DNA from: Gammaproteobacteria bacterium | GTDB lineage: Bacteria; Pseudomonadota; Gammaproteobacteria; Pseudomonadales; Porticoccaceae | DNA: 64,000 nucleotides | Reading direction: 5' to 3' | Assembly (NCBI GenBank): GCA_016191205.1 | Contig: JACPPB010000009.1 | Span: forward strand, 163,209 to 227,208 | In this document: positions 7,702-15,732 of the stretch, in pieces | How the letters are laid out: each line of letters starts with the position of its first letter | Position numbering within the stretch: the stretch's first letter is position 1 | Made by a program: the position numbers and the translations under genes | Notes under the pieces: model-generated | The model's database searches: none | What the model was told of the DNA's origin: nothing | Seen by the model: only the letters and a program-made list of their open reading frames with translations

Positions 7702-9273
7702 ATGATCAAATACCGAATTCAAGCCGCTCTGGTATTTATTTTCCTCCTGCCATCGGTTTCGCGGGGGATTGTCAATGTGACCGATAACCTGGAGCTTGAG
7801 GGCTATGTTAAAGCGCAGAATATTATGCGTGCATCGAGTCCGAGTGATACCGATTTCATCATGCAGCGCAACACCGGTCAAATCGAAGGGAAATACTATT
7901 TTCTGAAGGAAGGTCAGACCCTTGGCCAGTTTGACACCGGACCACTGGAGGAAGTGACCTTCACATTCATCGGCCGTGGTGTCTACGATTCGATCTATGA
8001 CATCAGGGATGCCTACAGCGATCTGCACGGCGGCTCGCTGGAACCGTCGCTCCGCGAGGCGTTTGCCGATTTTGTGATGCCTCCGTTTACGCTGCGGCTT
8101 GGCCGGCAACAGGTCGTGTGGGGCGAGACCGATAATTTTCGGGCACTCGACGTGATTAATCCGCTCGATCTGAGTTGGCACTGGTCCAGGGAGTCCTGGG
8201 AGGACATTCGCATTCCATTGTGGATGGCCCGAGGCATTTACGATATCGGCAAGCTCGGGTCATTCGAGGAATCGTTTTTCGAAGTTATCTGGATACCCTC
8301 GGATTTTCGACCGAACAAGGTTGAAACGGATCCGCGTTATCCCTGGGCCTTTTTCGGGGGCGGCTTGCCCGCGGTTCCCAACGCTGTTGTCATTGGCGAT
8401 CAACTGTTCGACCTGAACAGTACCGTGCGGGACCGACGGCCGGGCAGGGATCTGAGCAACAGCCAGGCGGGTTTTAGATACAAAGGTATCTGGAACGACA
8501 TCGATTTCAGTTTTAATTATTTCTACGGGTTTTCCGCCGCCACTGGCGTCAAAATTCGCTCCGACCTGGCAACACTCAGCGGCGATACCTATAACGCAGC
8601 GATTGATCTGGTCTATCCGCGCACCCAGGTGTTTGGCGTTACCGCCAGCTATTCGGAGGAGCGATATACCCAGTCGGTACTGCGCATGGAGAGCACCTTT
8701 ACAACCGGGGTGCCGGTCTCCATCGCGGCGGGCGCACCTCGTGGTGTCGATCACGATCAGGATCAGTTTGATACGGTGCGTCAATCGGTCGTGATGGTGG
8801 GCGTCGACCGCCCGACCTGGATCCGGGAGTTGAATAACCTGCGCACGTTTTTCCTCTCGGGTCAGATTTTCTGGCGCCGCTACCTGGATTACAGCAATTT
8901 TTACCGGGGAATTTCGTCGGTATTGCCGGCAACCATCGGCGGAGACGTGATACCCGGAAGATTTGTCAGTACGAAGACCGACAAGTTGGATCAAGACGAG
9001 TTCGTTTTGACTTTTTCTGCTTCCACAAGTTATGGCGCCGCCGGGCTTTGGAAGCCTCAGTTTGTATTCGCGTATGATCCGCGCTCGACAGGTGCATACA
9101 ACAAGCTTTCTATGGAATACCTGTTTTCAAAACACCTGAATTTTCAGATTGCACAGCATTTTTATTGGCGAGCAAGTGGCAACGACCTTGGGCCCTGGCA
9201 GCTCGGAGACATTTGGGGCCGTGCGGGCGATCGCCGCAACGAAACTGAGCTCAGCGTAATCTTCCAGTTTTGA
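7702..9273 (+). CDS. DUF1302-like outer-membrane protein
   Basis: 523-residue beta-barrel-type protein. An N-terminal signal peptide (about residues 1-22) is followed by alternating aromatic-rich strands, and the C-terminus ends in Phe (SVIFQF), the usual BAM recognition signal. The region LRLGRQQVVWGETDNFRALD and WSRESWEDIRIPLW are typical of DUF1302 barrels. It is paired with the DUF1329 gene upstream and may form the outer-membrane part of a hydrophobic-compound transport route. No RND transporter, the usual third partner, is present in this window. Confidence 0.82.
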   Translation: MIKYRIQAALVFIFLLPSVSRGIVNVTDNLELEGYVKAQNIMRASSPSDTDFIMQRNTGQIEGKYYFLKEGQTLGQFDTGPLEEVTFTFIGRGVYDSIYDIRDAYSDLHGGSLEPSLREAFADFVMPPFTLRLGRQQVVWGETDNFRALDVINPLDLSWHWSRESWEDIRIPLWMARGIYDIGKLGSFEESFFEVIWIPSDFRPNKVETDPRYPWAFFGGGLPAVPNAVVIGDQLFDLNSTVRDRRPGRDLSNSQAGFRYKGIWNDIDFSFNYFYGFSAATGVKIRSDLATLSGDTYNAAIDLVYPRTQVFGVTASYSEERYTQSVLRMESTFTTGVPVSIAAGAPRGVDHDQDQFDTVRQSVVMVGVDRPTWIRELNNLRTFFLSGQIFWRRYLDYSNFYRGISSVLPATIGGDVIPGRFVSTKTDKLDQDEFVLTFSASTSYGAAGLWKPQFVFAYDPRSTGAYNKLSMEYLFSKHLNFQIAQHFYWRASGNDLGPWQLGDIWGRAGDRRNETELSVIFQF

Positions 9274-9384
9274 TTGTACTTGGCGGTGCAACCCGGCAAG
9301 GTGGTCTGCAGTGACGGGCCACCATTGCTTCAGGCCGGGGCGGTGGTCGGGTGGCTTCGCCGTGTCGCGTTTGTTTGGGGGAAA

Positions 9385-10368
9385 TCAAGGTGTGCCGCCG
9401 TGCGCAACCGGTAGCAGGTGGTTAGACCGCACTCCCTCGCACGCCAGCAAGCGTGCGCGGTATTCTTCCGGGTCTTTCGGGGCTCGTCCGGTCACCTCGT
9501 CCGCTGGGGCGAGCAGCGCCAGCGCCCGCGATGCCCAGAAGCGCGCCGCCGCCAGACAGAGAACATCCGGCCAGGCGCGCCGTTCGTCCCCGGTGAATGG
9601 GCGTTGCCGGGCGTAGGCGTGGAGCAAGGCGTTCGCGCGTGGTGTATCGAGTGCGTCGCCCGCTATACCGGCCCAGTCGTGCAGCGCGATCGCCACATCC
9701 AGCAGCAGCCAGTCGTGACAGGCACTGTGAAAGTCGATCACCGCGCTGAGGCGACCGGCGCTGAACAGGGCGTTGTCGCGGAACAGATCGGCGTGGATGG
9801 GCCCCTGGGGCTGCGCGTCCGCCGCTTCCAGCCGCCGATAGCGGTCGAGCTGCCGCGCCAGCAAGGCGTTGTTCACGGCACCGAAGTCCGGTTCCAGCGC
9901 GGCGGCGGTGCGCTCCAGCCAGGCGCGCCCGAAAGGATTGGGGCGCGGCGCCGGCAGCGCCAAGCGCAGCCCGTGCATCCGGCCCAGAAAGTCGCCGATC
10001 GCGGCGCAGTGCTCGGGCAACGGAGTCGGGAGGTGCTCGCCCGGCGCCAGCGGCACCAGCAGCGCGGGCTTGCCGGCGAGGCGATGGACGAGATGGCCGG
10101 CGCTATCGGCACGCGGTGGCGGCACCGGCAGCCCCGCATCGTGCAGTGCCGCGCACAGCGCCGCTGGATACAGAAGCTCTGAAAATTCGCGGTTTTCCAC
10201 GATAGTGAGCACCCACCGGCCGGCGCTCGGGGTCGCCGGCAGGGTCAGGAACCAGGTGGAGTTCTCGACGCCGGCGGCGACCGGCACGACAGCGTTGGGC
10301 GCGCCCAGGCCCAGGCGGCGGCAGAGTGCCGCCAGTTCTTCGGGGTCCGGAGTGGTGTAGACGGCCAT
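9385..10368 (-). CDS. thrB: Homoserine kinase (ThrB, APH-like family)
   Basis: Phosphorylates homoserine in threonine synthesis. The 327-residue protein has the aminoglycoside-phosphotransferase fold: N-terminal MAVYTTPDPEELAALCRRLG, catalytic loop HADLFRDN and metal-binding DFHSACHD. The start at 10368 gives the canonical MAVYT N-terminus; the frame is open for another ~95 codons upstream but without family similarity. It sits next to polA, as thrB does in Pseudomonas. Confidence 0.9.
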   Translation of the reverse strand: MAVYTTPDPEELAALCRRLGLGAPNAVVPVAAGVENSTWFLTLPATPSAGRWVLTIVENREFSELLYPAALCAALHDAGLPVPPPRADSAGHLVHRLAGKPALLVPLAPGEHLPTPLPEHCAAIGDFLGRMHGLRLALPAPRPNPFGRAWLERTAAALEPDFGAVNNALLARQLDRYRRLEAADAQPQGPIHADLFRDNALFSAGRLSAVIDFHSACHDWLLLDVAIALHDWAGIAGDALDTPRANALLHAYARQRPFTGDERRAWPDVLCLAAARFWASRALALLAPADEVTGRAPKDPEEYRARLLACEGVRSNHLLPVAHGGTP

Positions 10369-10531
10369 AAGACGCACCGGATGCATGCCGCGGCGACGGC
10401 CACTTCGCCAAGGGTACCGCGAAACACCGTCGCGAGGAGTTGCGGGAGCGCCACGCTGTGCTCGGCAAGCGGTTGTACCGGGCAATCCGCCGTACTCGGC
10501 AATGACGTCTGCCACGCACGGCCACTTCCGT

Positions 10532-10557
10532 TCGCCCCGAGCTTGTCGAAGGGGCGA
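10532..10557. repeat. REP-like palindrome
   Basis: A stem TCGCCCC/GGGGCGA encloses gagcttgtcgaa. The core GAGCTTGTCGAAGGG-type sequence is a very common dispersed intergenic palindrome in beta- and gammaproteobacteria. It lies in the 283-nt gap between divergent thrB and polA. The rest of that gap probably holds both promoters, but no convincing -35/-10 pair was picked out. Confidence 0.5.
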
Positions 10558-10651
10558 CCAGCCAAGGACGGTGCATCTGTCACGACGACCGGCTCCGTAA
10601 ACCACACACACGCTTTTGGGTATCCTTGCCGCTGCCCTCCGGAATCGCATC

Positions 10652-13393
10652 ATGAATCAGGTCTCTGCTCCCCTCGTGCTGGTCGATGGCTCCTCGTACC
10701 TCTACCGCGCATTCCACGCTTTGCCGCCCCTGAACAGCTCCAAGGGCCTGCCCACTGGCGCCACCAAGGGAGTGGTTTCGATGCTGCGCCGGCTGCTGAA
10801 GGATTATCCCAACAGCCCCGTGGTGGTGGTGTTCGATGCCAAGGGCAAGACCTTTCGCGATGAACTGTTCGAGCGCTACAAGGCGCACCGGCCGCCGATG
10901 CCCGACGAGCTGCGGGCGCAGATCCAGCCCATCCACGACATCGTGCGCGCCATGGCGCTGCCGCTGCTGGTGGTGGACGGCGTGGAGGCCGACGACGTGA
11001 TCGGCACGCTCGCCAGCGCCGCCGGCCGCAATGGGCAGCCGGTGGTCATTTCCACCGGTGACAAGGACATGGCGCAACTGGTGGATGGCCACGTCACGCT
11101 GGTCAACACCATGACCAACACCGTGCTGGACGCGGCCGGCGTCGAGGACAAATTCGGCGTGCCGCCCCGGCTCATCATCGACTACCTGGCGCTGGTGGGC
11201 GACAAGTCCGACAACATTCCCGGCGTGCCGGGCATCGGCGAAAAGACCGCGCCCGGCCTGCTCATGGCGCTGGGCGATCTCGATGCGATTTACGGCGATC
11301 TGGAAAAAGTGCGCGCACTGCCCGTGCGCGGGGCGAAACAGATGCCCGAGAAACTCGCCGAGCACCGCGAGGCCGCCTATCTCTCGCGCCAGCTCGCCAC
11401 CATCCGCTGCGACGTACCGCTCGAATTCGGCCCCGAGGGACTGCGCAACAGCACGCCCGACCGGGACGCGCTGCTCGCGCTGTTTCGCGAGTTCGAGTTC
11501 AAGAGCTGGGTCGAGGAACTGCTCGCCGATGCGGGCCCCGGCACCGCTGCCGGCGCGGCTGCCGCGCCTGAACCGACCGGCGCTCCCCGCCACTACGAAA
11601 CCATTCTGCACTGGCCGGTGTTCGAAACCTGGCTCGCGCGCCTCAGGACCTGCGACCTGTTCGCCTTCGACACCGAGACCACCAGCCTCGACTACATGCA
11701 GGCCGAGCTGGTGGGGGTGTCCTTTGCCGTCGAAGCGGGCGCGGCCGCCTACGTGCCCCTCGCCCACGACTACCTGGGGGTGCCGCCGCAACTCGATCGA
11801 GGGCAGGTGCTCGCCGCCCTCAAGCCCCTGCTCGAAGACCCCGCGCGGCCCAAGGTGGGACAGAACCTCAAATACGACATGAGCGTGCTGGCCCGTTACG
11901 GCATCGAGCTGCGCGGCATCGCCTACGACACCATGCTGGAATCCTACGTCCTCGACCCCACCGGCTCGCGCCACGACATGGACACGCTCGCGCTCAAGTA
12001 CCTGGGCGAGACGACCATCCACTTCGAGGACATCGCCGGCAAGGGCGCCAAGCAACTCACCTTCAACCAGATCGAACTGGAGCAGGCGGGGCCCTACGCG
12101 GCCGAGGACGCCGACGTCACCCTGCGCCTGCATCAAACCCTGTGGCCGCGCCTGCATGCGCAGCCCGGTCCCGAGGCGGTGTTCCGCGAAATCGAAATCC
12201 CCCTGGTGCCGGTGCTGTCGCGCATCGAGCGCAACGGCGCCCTGGTCGATGGCCGACTGCTGGCCGAACAGAGCCTGGAGCTGGGTGCGAGCCTGGTCGA
12301 GCTGGAGCGGCGCGCACATGACCTCGCCGGGCAGAGTTTCAACCTGGGCTCCCCCAAGCAGTTGGGCGAGATTCTCTACGGCAAACTGGGCCTGCCGGTG
12401 ACGCGGAAAACCCCCACCGGCGCGCCCTCCACCGCCGAAGATGTGCTCCAGGAGCTGGCCCTCGACTACCCGCTGCCCAAGGTGCTGATCGAATACCGGG
12501 GCCTCAGCAAGCTCAAATCCACCTACACCGACCGCCTGCCGGAGATGATCGACCCGGATACCGGGCGCATCCACACCTCTTACCACCAGGCGGTCACCGC
12601 CACCGGGCGGCTGTCGTCGTCCGATCCCAACCTGCAAAACATCCCGGTGCGCACCGCCGAGGGCCGCCGCATCCGCCAGGCCTTCGTGGCCCCGCCGGGT
12701 TGCTGCATCCTCGCCGCCGACTACTCCCAGATCGAGCTGCGCATCATGGCGCACCTGTCGGAGGATGCCGGCCTGCGGCGCGCCTTCGCCGCCGGGCTCG
12801 ACATCCACAGCGCCACCGCGGCCGAAGTATTCGGCGTGGCGCTGGCGGCGGTCACGCCCGAACAGCGGCGCAGCGCCAAGGCGATCAACTTCGGGCTCAT
12901 CTACGGCATGTCCGCGTTCGGACTGGGCCGCCAGCTCAACCTGGGCCGCAATCAGGCGCAGCAATACATCGACCGCTACTTCGAGCGCTACCCTGGGGTG
13001 CGCGCCTACATGGAATCCACCCGCCAGCGCGCCGCCGACACCGGCTATGTGGAGACCCTCTACGGGCGGCGGCTCTATGTGCCCGAGATCCGCGACCGCA
13101 ACAACCAGCGCCGCCAGGCCGCCGAGCGCGCCGCCATCAACGCGCCCCTGCAGGGCACCGCCGCCGACATCATCAAGCGCGCGATGATTGCGGTGGACGG
13201 CTGGCTGACCAGCGAACGCCGCGCCACCAAGCTGATCATGCAGGTTCACGACGAACTGGTGCTCGAAGTACCCACCGGCGAACTGGAAGCCGTGCGCACC
13301 GCCATCGTCGCGCTCATGCAGGGCGCCGCCGACTTGGCGGTGCCGCTGCTGGTGGACGTGGGCGTGGGTGCCAACTGGGAGGAGGCACATTGA
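10652..13393 (+). CDS. polA: DNA polymerase I
   Basis: 913-residue polymerase for gap filling and RNA primer removal. Order: 5' nuclease domain (about 1-290, [20 protein letters not shown] region at the start), 3'-5' exonuclease (FDTETTSLD near residue 340) and polymerase domain (motif [11 protein letters not shown] near 690, motif C HDEL near 866). All catalytic acids are visible, so proofreading is retained. The start at 10652 gives [13 protein letters not shown]. The last ~20 codons have a second, divergent copy 540 bp downstream, beyond hicAB. Confidence 0.96.
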   Translation: MNQVSAPLVLVDGSSYLYRAFHALPPLNSSKGLPTGATKGVVSMLRRLLKDYPNSPVVVVFDAKGKTFRDELFERYKAHRPPMPDELRAQIQPIHDIVRAMALPLLVVDGVEADDVIGTLASAAGRNGQPVVISTGDKDMAQLVDGHVTLVNTMTNTVLDAAGVEDKFGVPPRLIIDYLALVGDKSDNIPGVPGIGEKTAPGLLMALGDLDAIYGDLEKVRALPVRGAKQMPEKLAEHREAAYLSRQLATIRCDVPLEFGPEGLRNSTPDRDALLALFREFEFKSWVEELLADAGPGTAAGAAAAPEPTGAPRHYETILHWPVFETWLARLRTCDLFAFDTETTSLDYMQAELVGVSFAVEAGAAAYVPLAHDYLGVPPQLDRGQVLAALKPLLEDPARPKVGQNLKYDMSVLARYGIELRGIAYDTMLESYVLDPTGSRHDMDTLALKYLGETTIHFEDIAGKGAKQLTFNQIELEQAGPYAAEDADVTLRLHQTLWPRLHAQPGPEAVFREIEIPLVPVLSRIERNGALVDGRLLAEQSLELGASLVELERRAHDLAGQSFNLGSPKQLGEILYGKLGLPVTRKTPTGAPSTAEDVLQELALDYPLPKVLIEYRGLSKLKSTYTDRLPEMIDPDTGRIHTSYHQAVTATGRLSSSDPNLQNIPVRTAEGRRIRQAFVAPPGCCILAADYSQIELRIMAHLSEDAGLRRAFAAGLDIHSATAAEVFGVALAAVTPEQRRSAKAINFGLIYGMSAFGLGRQLNLGRNQAQQYIDRYFERYPGVRAYMESTRQRAADTGYVETLYGRRLYVPEIRDRNNQRRQAAERAAINAPLQGTAADIIKRAMIAVDGWLTSERRATKLIMQVHDELVLEVPTGELEAVRTAIVALMQGAADLAVPLLVDVGVGANWEEAH

Positions 13394-13447
13394 TCTGGAT
13401 GCCGGAAGGTGGTGCAGTCATGCAATCCATAAAACAGGGATCGGAGG

Positions 13448-13645
13448 ATGCCGCCAAAAATCAGGGAGTTGATCGCTGCACTGGAAAAGGCCGGGTTCGT
13501 GAATCGTGGCGGCAAGGGCAGCCATCGAAATTTCACCCATCCGAGAGCCCGAAAACCCGTGACGATTTCAGGTAAATCGGGAGATGATGCAAAACACTAT
13601 CAGGTCCGGGCAGTACACTTGGCGCTGGAGGAATTGAAGAAATGA
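13448..13645 (+). CDS. hicA: HicA-type mRNA interferase toxin
   Basis: 65-residue dsRBD-like toxin that cleaves mRNA. The catalytic histidine is H26 in GGKGSHRNF, and the C-terminal KPVTISG...AVHLALEELKK matches the family. A GGAGG lies directly against the ATG. It overlaps hicB by 4 nt (ATGA), the usual coupled arrangement. It starts only 54 nt after the polA stop, so it may be co-transcribed with polA unless a promoter hides in the gap. Confidence 0.88.
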   Translation: MPPKIRELIAALEKAGFVNRGGKGSHRNFTHPRARKPVTISGKSGDDAKHYQVRAVHLALEELKK

Positions 13646-13881
13646 AAGACAGCGCGAAATACGCAAAGATTGTTGAATGGTCTGAAGAAGACCAGTGCTA
13701 CGTCGGCAGCGCACCGGGGTTGGTTGTTGGCGGTTGCCACGGAGACGACGAAAAGCAGGTGTTCGAGGAACTTTGTCAAATCGTCGAAGAAGCCATAGCG
13801 CTTTATCGGAAGGACAACAAGCCGTTGCCGCCCGCCACCTCGGGCCATGATCTTGCCAACCGCCTGCAGAGCATCGCCTAA
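13642..13881 (+). CDS. hicB: HicB-type antitoxin
   Basis: 79-residue partner of HicA. It has the degenerate RNase H-like fold of HicB: YAKIVEWSEEDQCYVGSAPGL followed by VFEELCQIVEEAIALYR. There is no obvious C-terminal DNA-binding helix-turn-helix or ribbon-helix-helix, so autoregulation may be weak or absent. The stop codon lies inside a dispersed repeat (13877-13895) also found at 45217. Confidence 0.87.
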   Translation: MKDSAKYAKIVEWSEEDQCYVGSAPGLVVGGCHGDDEKQVFEELCQIVEEAIALYRKDNKPLPPATSGHDLANRLQSIA

Positions 13882-13895
13882 CAGGTTGCTGAAAA
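13877..13895. repeat. Dispersed repeat end, copy 1
   Basis: The 19-nt string CCTAACAGGTTGCTGAAAA is identical to 45217-45235. It resembles the terminal repeats of a small transposable element seen complete at 55774-55894. Here it provides the hicB stop codon and marks the junction between hicB and the displaced polA tail. Confidence 0.6.
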
Positions 13896-13932
13896 CGTCG
13901 CGAGGATGGCCAGCCGCAAGACACCCAGCACG

Positions 13933-13995
13933 GCGCTGGCAGTGCCGCTGGTCGCGGATATCGGCGTGGGCGCCAACTGGGATGAGGCACATTGA
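13933..13995 (+). pseudogene. Displaced second copy of the polA 3' end
   Basis: Translates as ALAVPLVADIGVGANWDEAH and stop, against [20 protein letters not shown] and stop at the real polA end (13331-13393). The two are clearly homologous but diverged, mainly at synonymous or conservative positions. Upstream of 13933 the similarity ends. This is what remains when a segment carrying hicAB and its own polA-like tail replaces or displaces the original 3' end. Confidence 0.75.
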
Positions 13996-14013
13996 CGCCG
14001 AAGGAAACCACGC

Positions 14014-14253
14014 ATGCCGTTGAGCTGGAACGAAATCAAGGATCGCGCATTGGCGCTTTCGCGCGAAAACGAACTTTGGGGTGACGTATTCGAACCTCTC
14101 AAGGACAAGGCCAGATTTGCGGAATTCGCGCTCGACGGAGAGCTTGGGACAGTCGTCTGGCCGGGCGGCGCGGAGTTCGCGCCGGAATTCCTTTACCAAA
14201 AGTTACGCCCTGACTATGCGCTCAAGCCGACGCCAAAAAGCGGCGCGGCTTAG
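14014..14253 (+). CDS. Chimeric small ORF: methyltransferase-like start joined to DUF2442-like body
   Basis: 79 residues. The first ~18 (MPLSWNEIKDRALALSRE) match, from memory, the conserved start of a class I DNA methyltransferase family of restriction systems. The rest (DVFEPLKDKARFAEFALDGELGTVVWPG, shown in part as VFEPLKDKARFAEFALDG) is DUF2442-like and ends at FAPEFLYQKL. The two halves belong to unrelated families, so this is probably a deletion or recombination junction. Whether the product is made or stable is unknown. The last codons form an attC-like inverted repeat. Confidence 0.55.
   Translation: MPLSWNEIKDRALALSRENELWGDVFEPLKDKARFAEFALDGELGTVVWPGGAEFAPEFLYQKLRPDYALKPTPKSGAA
14224..14251. 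other. attC-like inverted repeat without core sites
   Basis: AAGCCG-a-CGCC and GGCG-CGGCTT pair perfectly around AAAAAGC, with one unpaired A in the left arm. Extra-helical bases of this kind mark integron attC sites, and AAGCCGACGCC is a common attC arm. The outer core boxes (RYYYAAC and GTTRRRY) are missing, so at most this is a decayed attC. Confidence 0.35.
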
Positions 14254-14274
14254 CAAGGATAGGGTTCACGACTT

Positions 14275-14481
14275 GAACTCGCCGGAAGTCTTTACCACGT
14301 CACCTCGCGGGTTGACGGACGGGAAGACATCTACCTTTCGGATAACGATCGGGCGGTCTGGCCGGCGGTGTTCGCCCAAGTCTGCCAGCGTTTCAACCGG
14401 GTGTGTCATGCTTGGCGTCAGATCAGCAATCATTACCACCTGCTGATTGAAACGCCCGAGGCCAACCTGGCTCGGCGTCCA
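14275..14481 (+). pseudogene. REP-associated tyrosine transposase (Y1/HUH) fragment
   Basis: With no start codon, the frame reads AGSLYHVTSRVDGREDIYL, then VFAQVCQRFNRVCHAW, then SNHYHLLIETPEANLAR. These are the conserved N-terminal blocks of the TnpA_REP (COG1943) family, including the HUH motif HYH. The catalytic tyrosine region and the rest of the protein are missing: the frame breaks at 14482, where direct repeats begin. This is a dead transposase remnant, probably the source of the adjacent repeats. Confidence 0.8.
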
Positions 14482-14789
14482 CTATACGACGGTGAGCAGA
14501 ATGGTGCGCGGGCATGAAAATTCAACGAAGATGCGATGTTGAAAGACCTGTCCCTGATGGCTGATGGCTGATGGCACGCATACCAATTGGTTGGGATGTT
14601 ACAATGAGAGACTTGACCCCTATGCCCCCTATACGACGGTGAGTAGAATGGCGAGCGGGCATGAAAATTCAACGAAGATGCGATGTTGAAAGACCTGACC
14701 CTTATGGCGTTGTGACCCTTATGGCGTTGCGTGATCGCGCGTATACCAATTGGTTGGGATGTTACAATGAGAGACTTGACCCCTATTCC
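14482..14789 (+). repeat. Two tandem direct repeats (about 147 and 161 bp)
   Basis: Copy A (14482-14628) and copy B (14629-14789) both start with CTATACGACGGTGAG, share a block starting GGGCATGAAAATTCAACGAA, and end with the same 25-nt stretch (14596-14620 and 14759-14783) before runs of CCCCTAT. The units follow the transposase fragment directly and look like duplicated 3' ends of a REP-type element. Short ORFs crossing them look spurious. Confidence 0.8.
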
Positions 14790-14876
14790 CTTTTGACCCC
14801 TATTCCCTTTGACATGGCGGCAAGCCCTTGTGTAATCTCGATCCAGGAAATATTAGGCCCCACGAGGTGCAATACA

Positions 14877-14896
14877 AGACACCTTTTGGGGTGTCT
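14877..14896. terminator. Hairpin just upstream of the cassette boundary
   Basis: AGACACC and GGTGTCT form a perfect 7-bp stem around TTTTGG, eight bases before the cassette core site at 14904. It has no clean T-tract. It could be the terminator of a lost upstream gene or part of an attI-like or attC right-hand region. Confidence 0.35.
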
Positions 14897-14904
14897 AATT
14901 ATAG

Positions 14905-15666
14905 TTAGCGGTCAGGCGAAGTCGCCTCTATGAAGAAGAAAAAGCAGAAGACGAAAAGACTCCAGCCATTTTCCATAGAACGTCAAATTCCTTGGCTTGA
15001 GGAATTTAATCGACGGGATCAGTTATCAATTTTCGTGGGGGCCGGAATCTCGGCGAGCTGCGGACTGCCAGACTGGGATGCGCTAAAGAACAAGCTCAAG
15101 CTTGAGGTTGAGTCTCAAGGCGTGGTCGTACCTCCCAACGATGACGCCGCAAATATTGCACGCAGAGTATTTGGATCGAAATTCAACGCAGTGGTTGCCG
15201 ATTGCTTGTATCGGGAAGGACTCTCCATAAGCAAAAGCGCACTTGCAATAGCAAATTCAGGTGTGCGGAGTATTGTCTGTTTCAACTTTGACGACGTTCT
15301 TGAGGAAATATACCAATCAGAATGCATAAAGCACTCCGTGGTTCTAAGTGGAGAGCGGTTCAACCTAAACAATGATCACGTAACGATTTTTCATCCCCAT
15401 GGATATCTTGGCAGATTTGATTCTGAAGACGAGTATGCGGTTGGAAATGTTGTCTTGTCGAAATCAGATTATGAAAATCTTTATGAAGACCATTACTGCC
15501 TGACAAATCTAATTCAACTTTCCATGCTCCTCACGAAAACGGTCTTGTTTGTCGGCATGTCGATGACGGATCAACTCATAGATAGCATCAGCAAATAACG
15601 GGTGTGACCGCTAACCATTCGCTGCAGGCGCGACGGCCCTGAAGGGCCGCGGCCTGAGCTCAAACG
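14905..15666 (+). mobile_element. Integron-type gene cassette 1 (SIR2-like gene)
   Basis: The cassette starts at a core site GTTAGCG (14904-14910) and ends at the next core site GTTAGAG (15666-15672). As expected for an excisable cassette, its first bases GTTAGCGGTCA are exactly complementary to TGACCGCTAAC (15606-15616) at the left of its own attC, so the circular form would rebuild paired outer boxes. It carries one gene, 25 nt from the boundary. No integrase gene is in the window. Confidence 0.75.
14930..15598 (+). CDS. SIR2-like (SIR2_2 type) NAD-processing domain protein, cassette-borne
   Basis: 222-residue protein. The NAD-binding loop GAGIS is at 37-41 (FVGAGISASCGLPDW), the N..D motif is N119/D121 (VCFNFDDVLEE), and the probable catalytic histidine is H157 (FHPHGYL). 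These are SIR2 hallmarks of the kind found in bacterial anti-phage NADases (ThsA, DSR, SIR2-HerA). It stops soon after FVGMSMTD, where most relatives continue into a second domain, so it may be a minimal or 3'-truncated effector. It is visibly more AT-rich than the flanking genes and sits in an integron cassette, both signs of transfer. A defence role is inferred; no partner gene is adjacent. Confidence 0.78.
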   Translation: MKKKKQKTKRLQPFSIERQIPWLEEFNRRDQLSIFVGAGISASCGLPDWDALKNKLKLEVESQGVVVPPNDDAANIARRVFGSKFNAVVADCLYREGLSISKSALAIANSGVRSIVCFNFDDVLEEIYQSECIKHSVVLSGERFNLNNDHVTIFHPHGYLGRFDSEDEYAVGNVVLSKSDYENLYEDHYCLTNLIQLSMLLTKTVLFVGMSMTDQLIDSISK

Positions 15667-15672
15667 TTAGAG
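15610..15672 (+). other. attC recombination site of cassette 1
   Basis: The left box CGCTAAC is followed by an imperfect palindrome: arms GCAGGCGCGACGGCCCT and AGGGCCGCGGCCTGAGC around GA, with the unpaired bases typical of attC. CTCAAAC and the right core GTTAGAG complete the site. Cleavage is expected between G15666 and T15667. The same arm sequences recur in the second attC at 16331. Confidence 0.8.
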
Positions 15673-15707
15673 CTGGCGGCAGGCATTTCCGGTGACTTGT
15701 CTTTATA

Positions 15708-15721
15708 TATCCGATCGGATA
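15708..15721. promoter_or_regulatory. Candidate operator of the toxin-antitoxin cassette
   Basis: The perfect 14-bp palindrome TATCCGATCGGATA lies between the attC and the toxin start, 11 bp before the ATG at 15733, just after an AT-rich stretch that could hold a -10. The HigA-type antitoxin encoded downstream is the likely ligand. Confidence 0.5.
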
Positions 15722-15732
15722 CCGTGCGTCAC

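Noticed and set aside
10580..13390. 936-codon open frame on the reverse strand opposite polA
   Set aside because: Composition is His/Gln/Arg/Gly-rich shadow of a GC-rich gene; polA on the other strand has every catalytic motif.
14661..14933. 90-codon ORF across the direct repeats
   Set aside because: It lies in copy B of the REP-type repeat and runs into the cassette leader; no homology and no proper start context.
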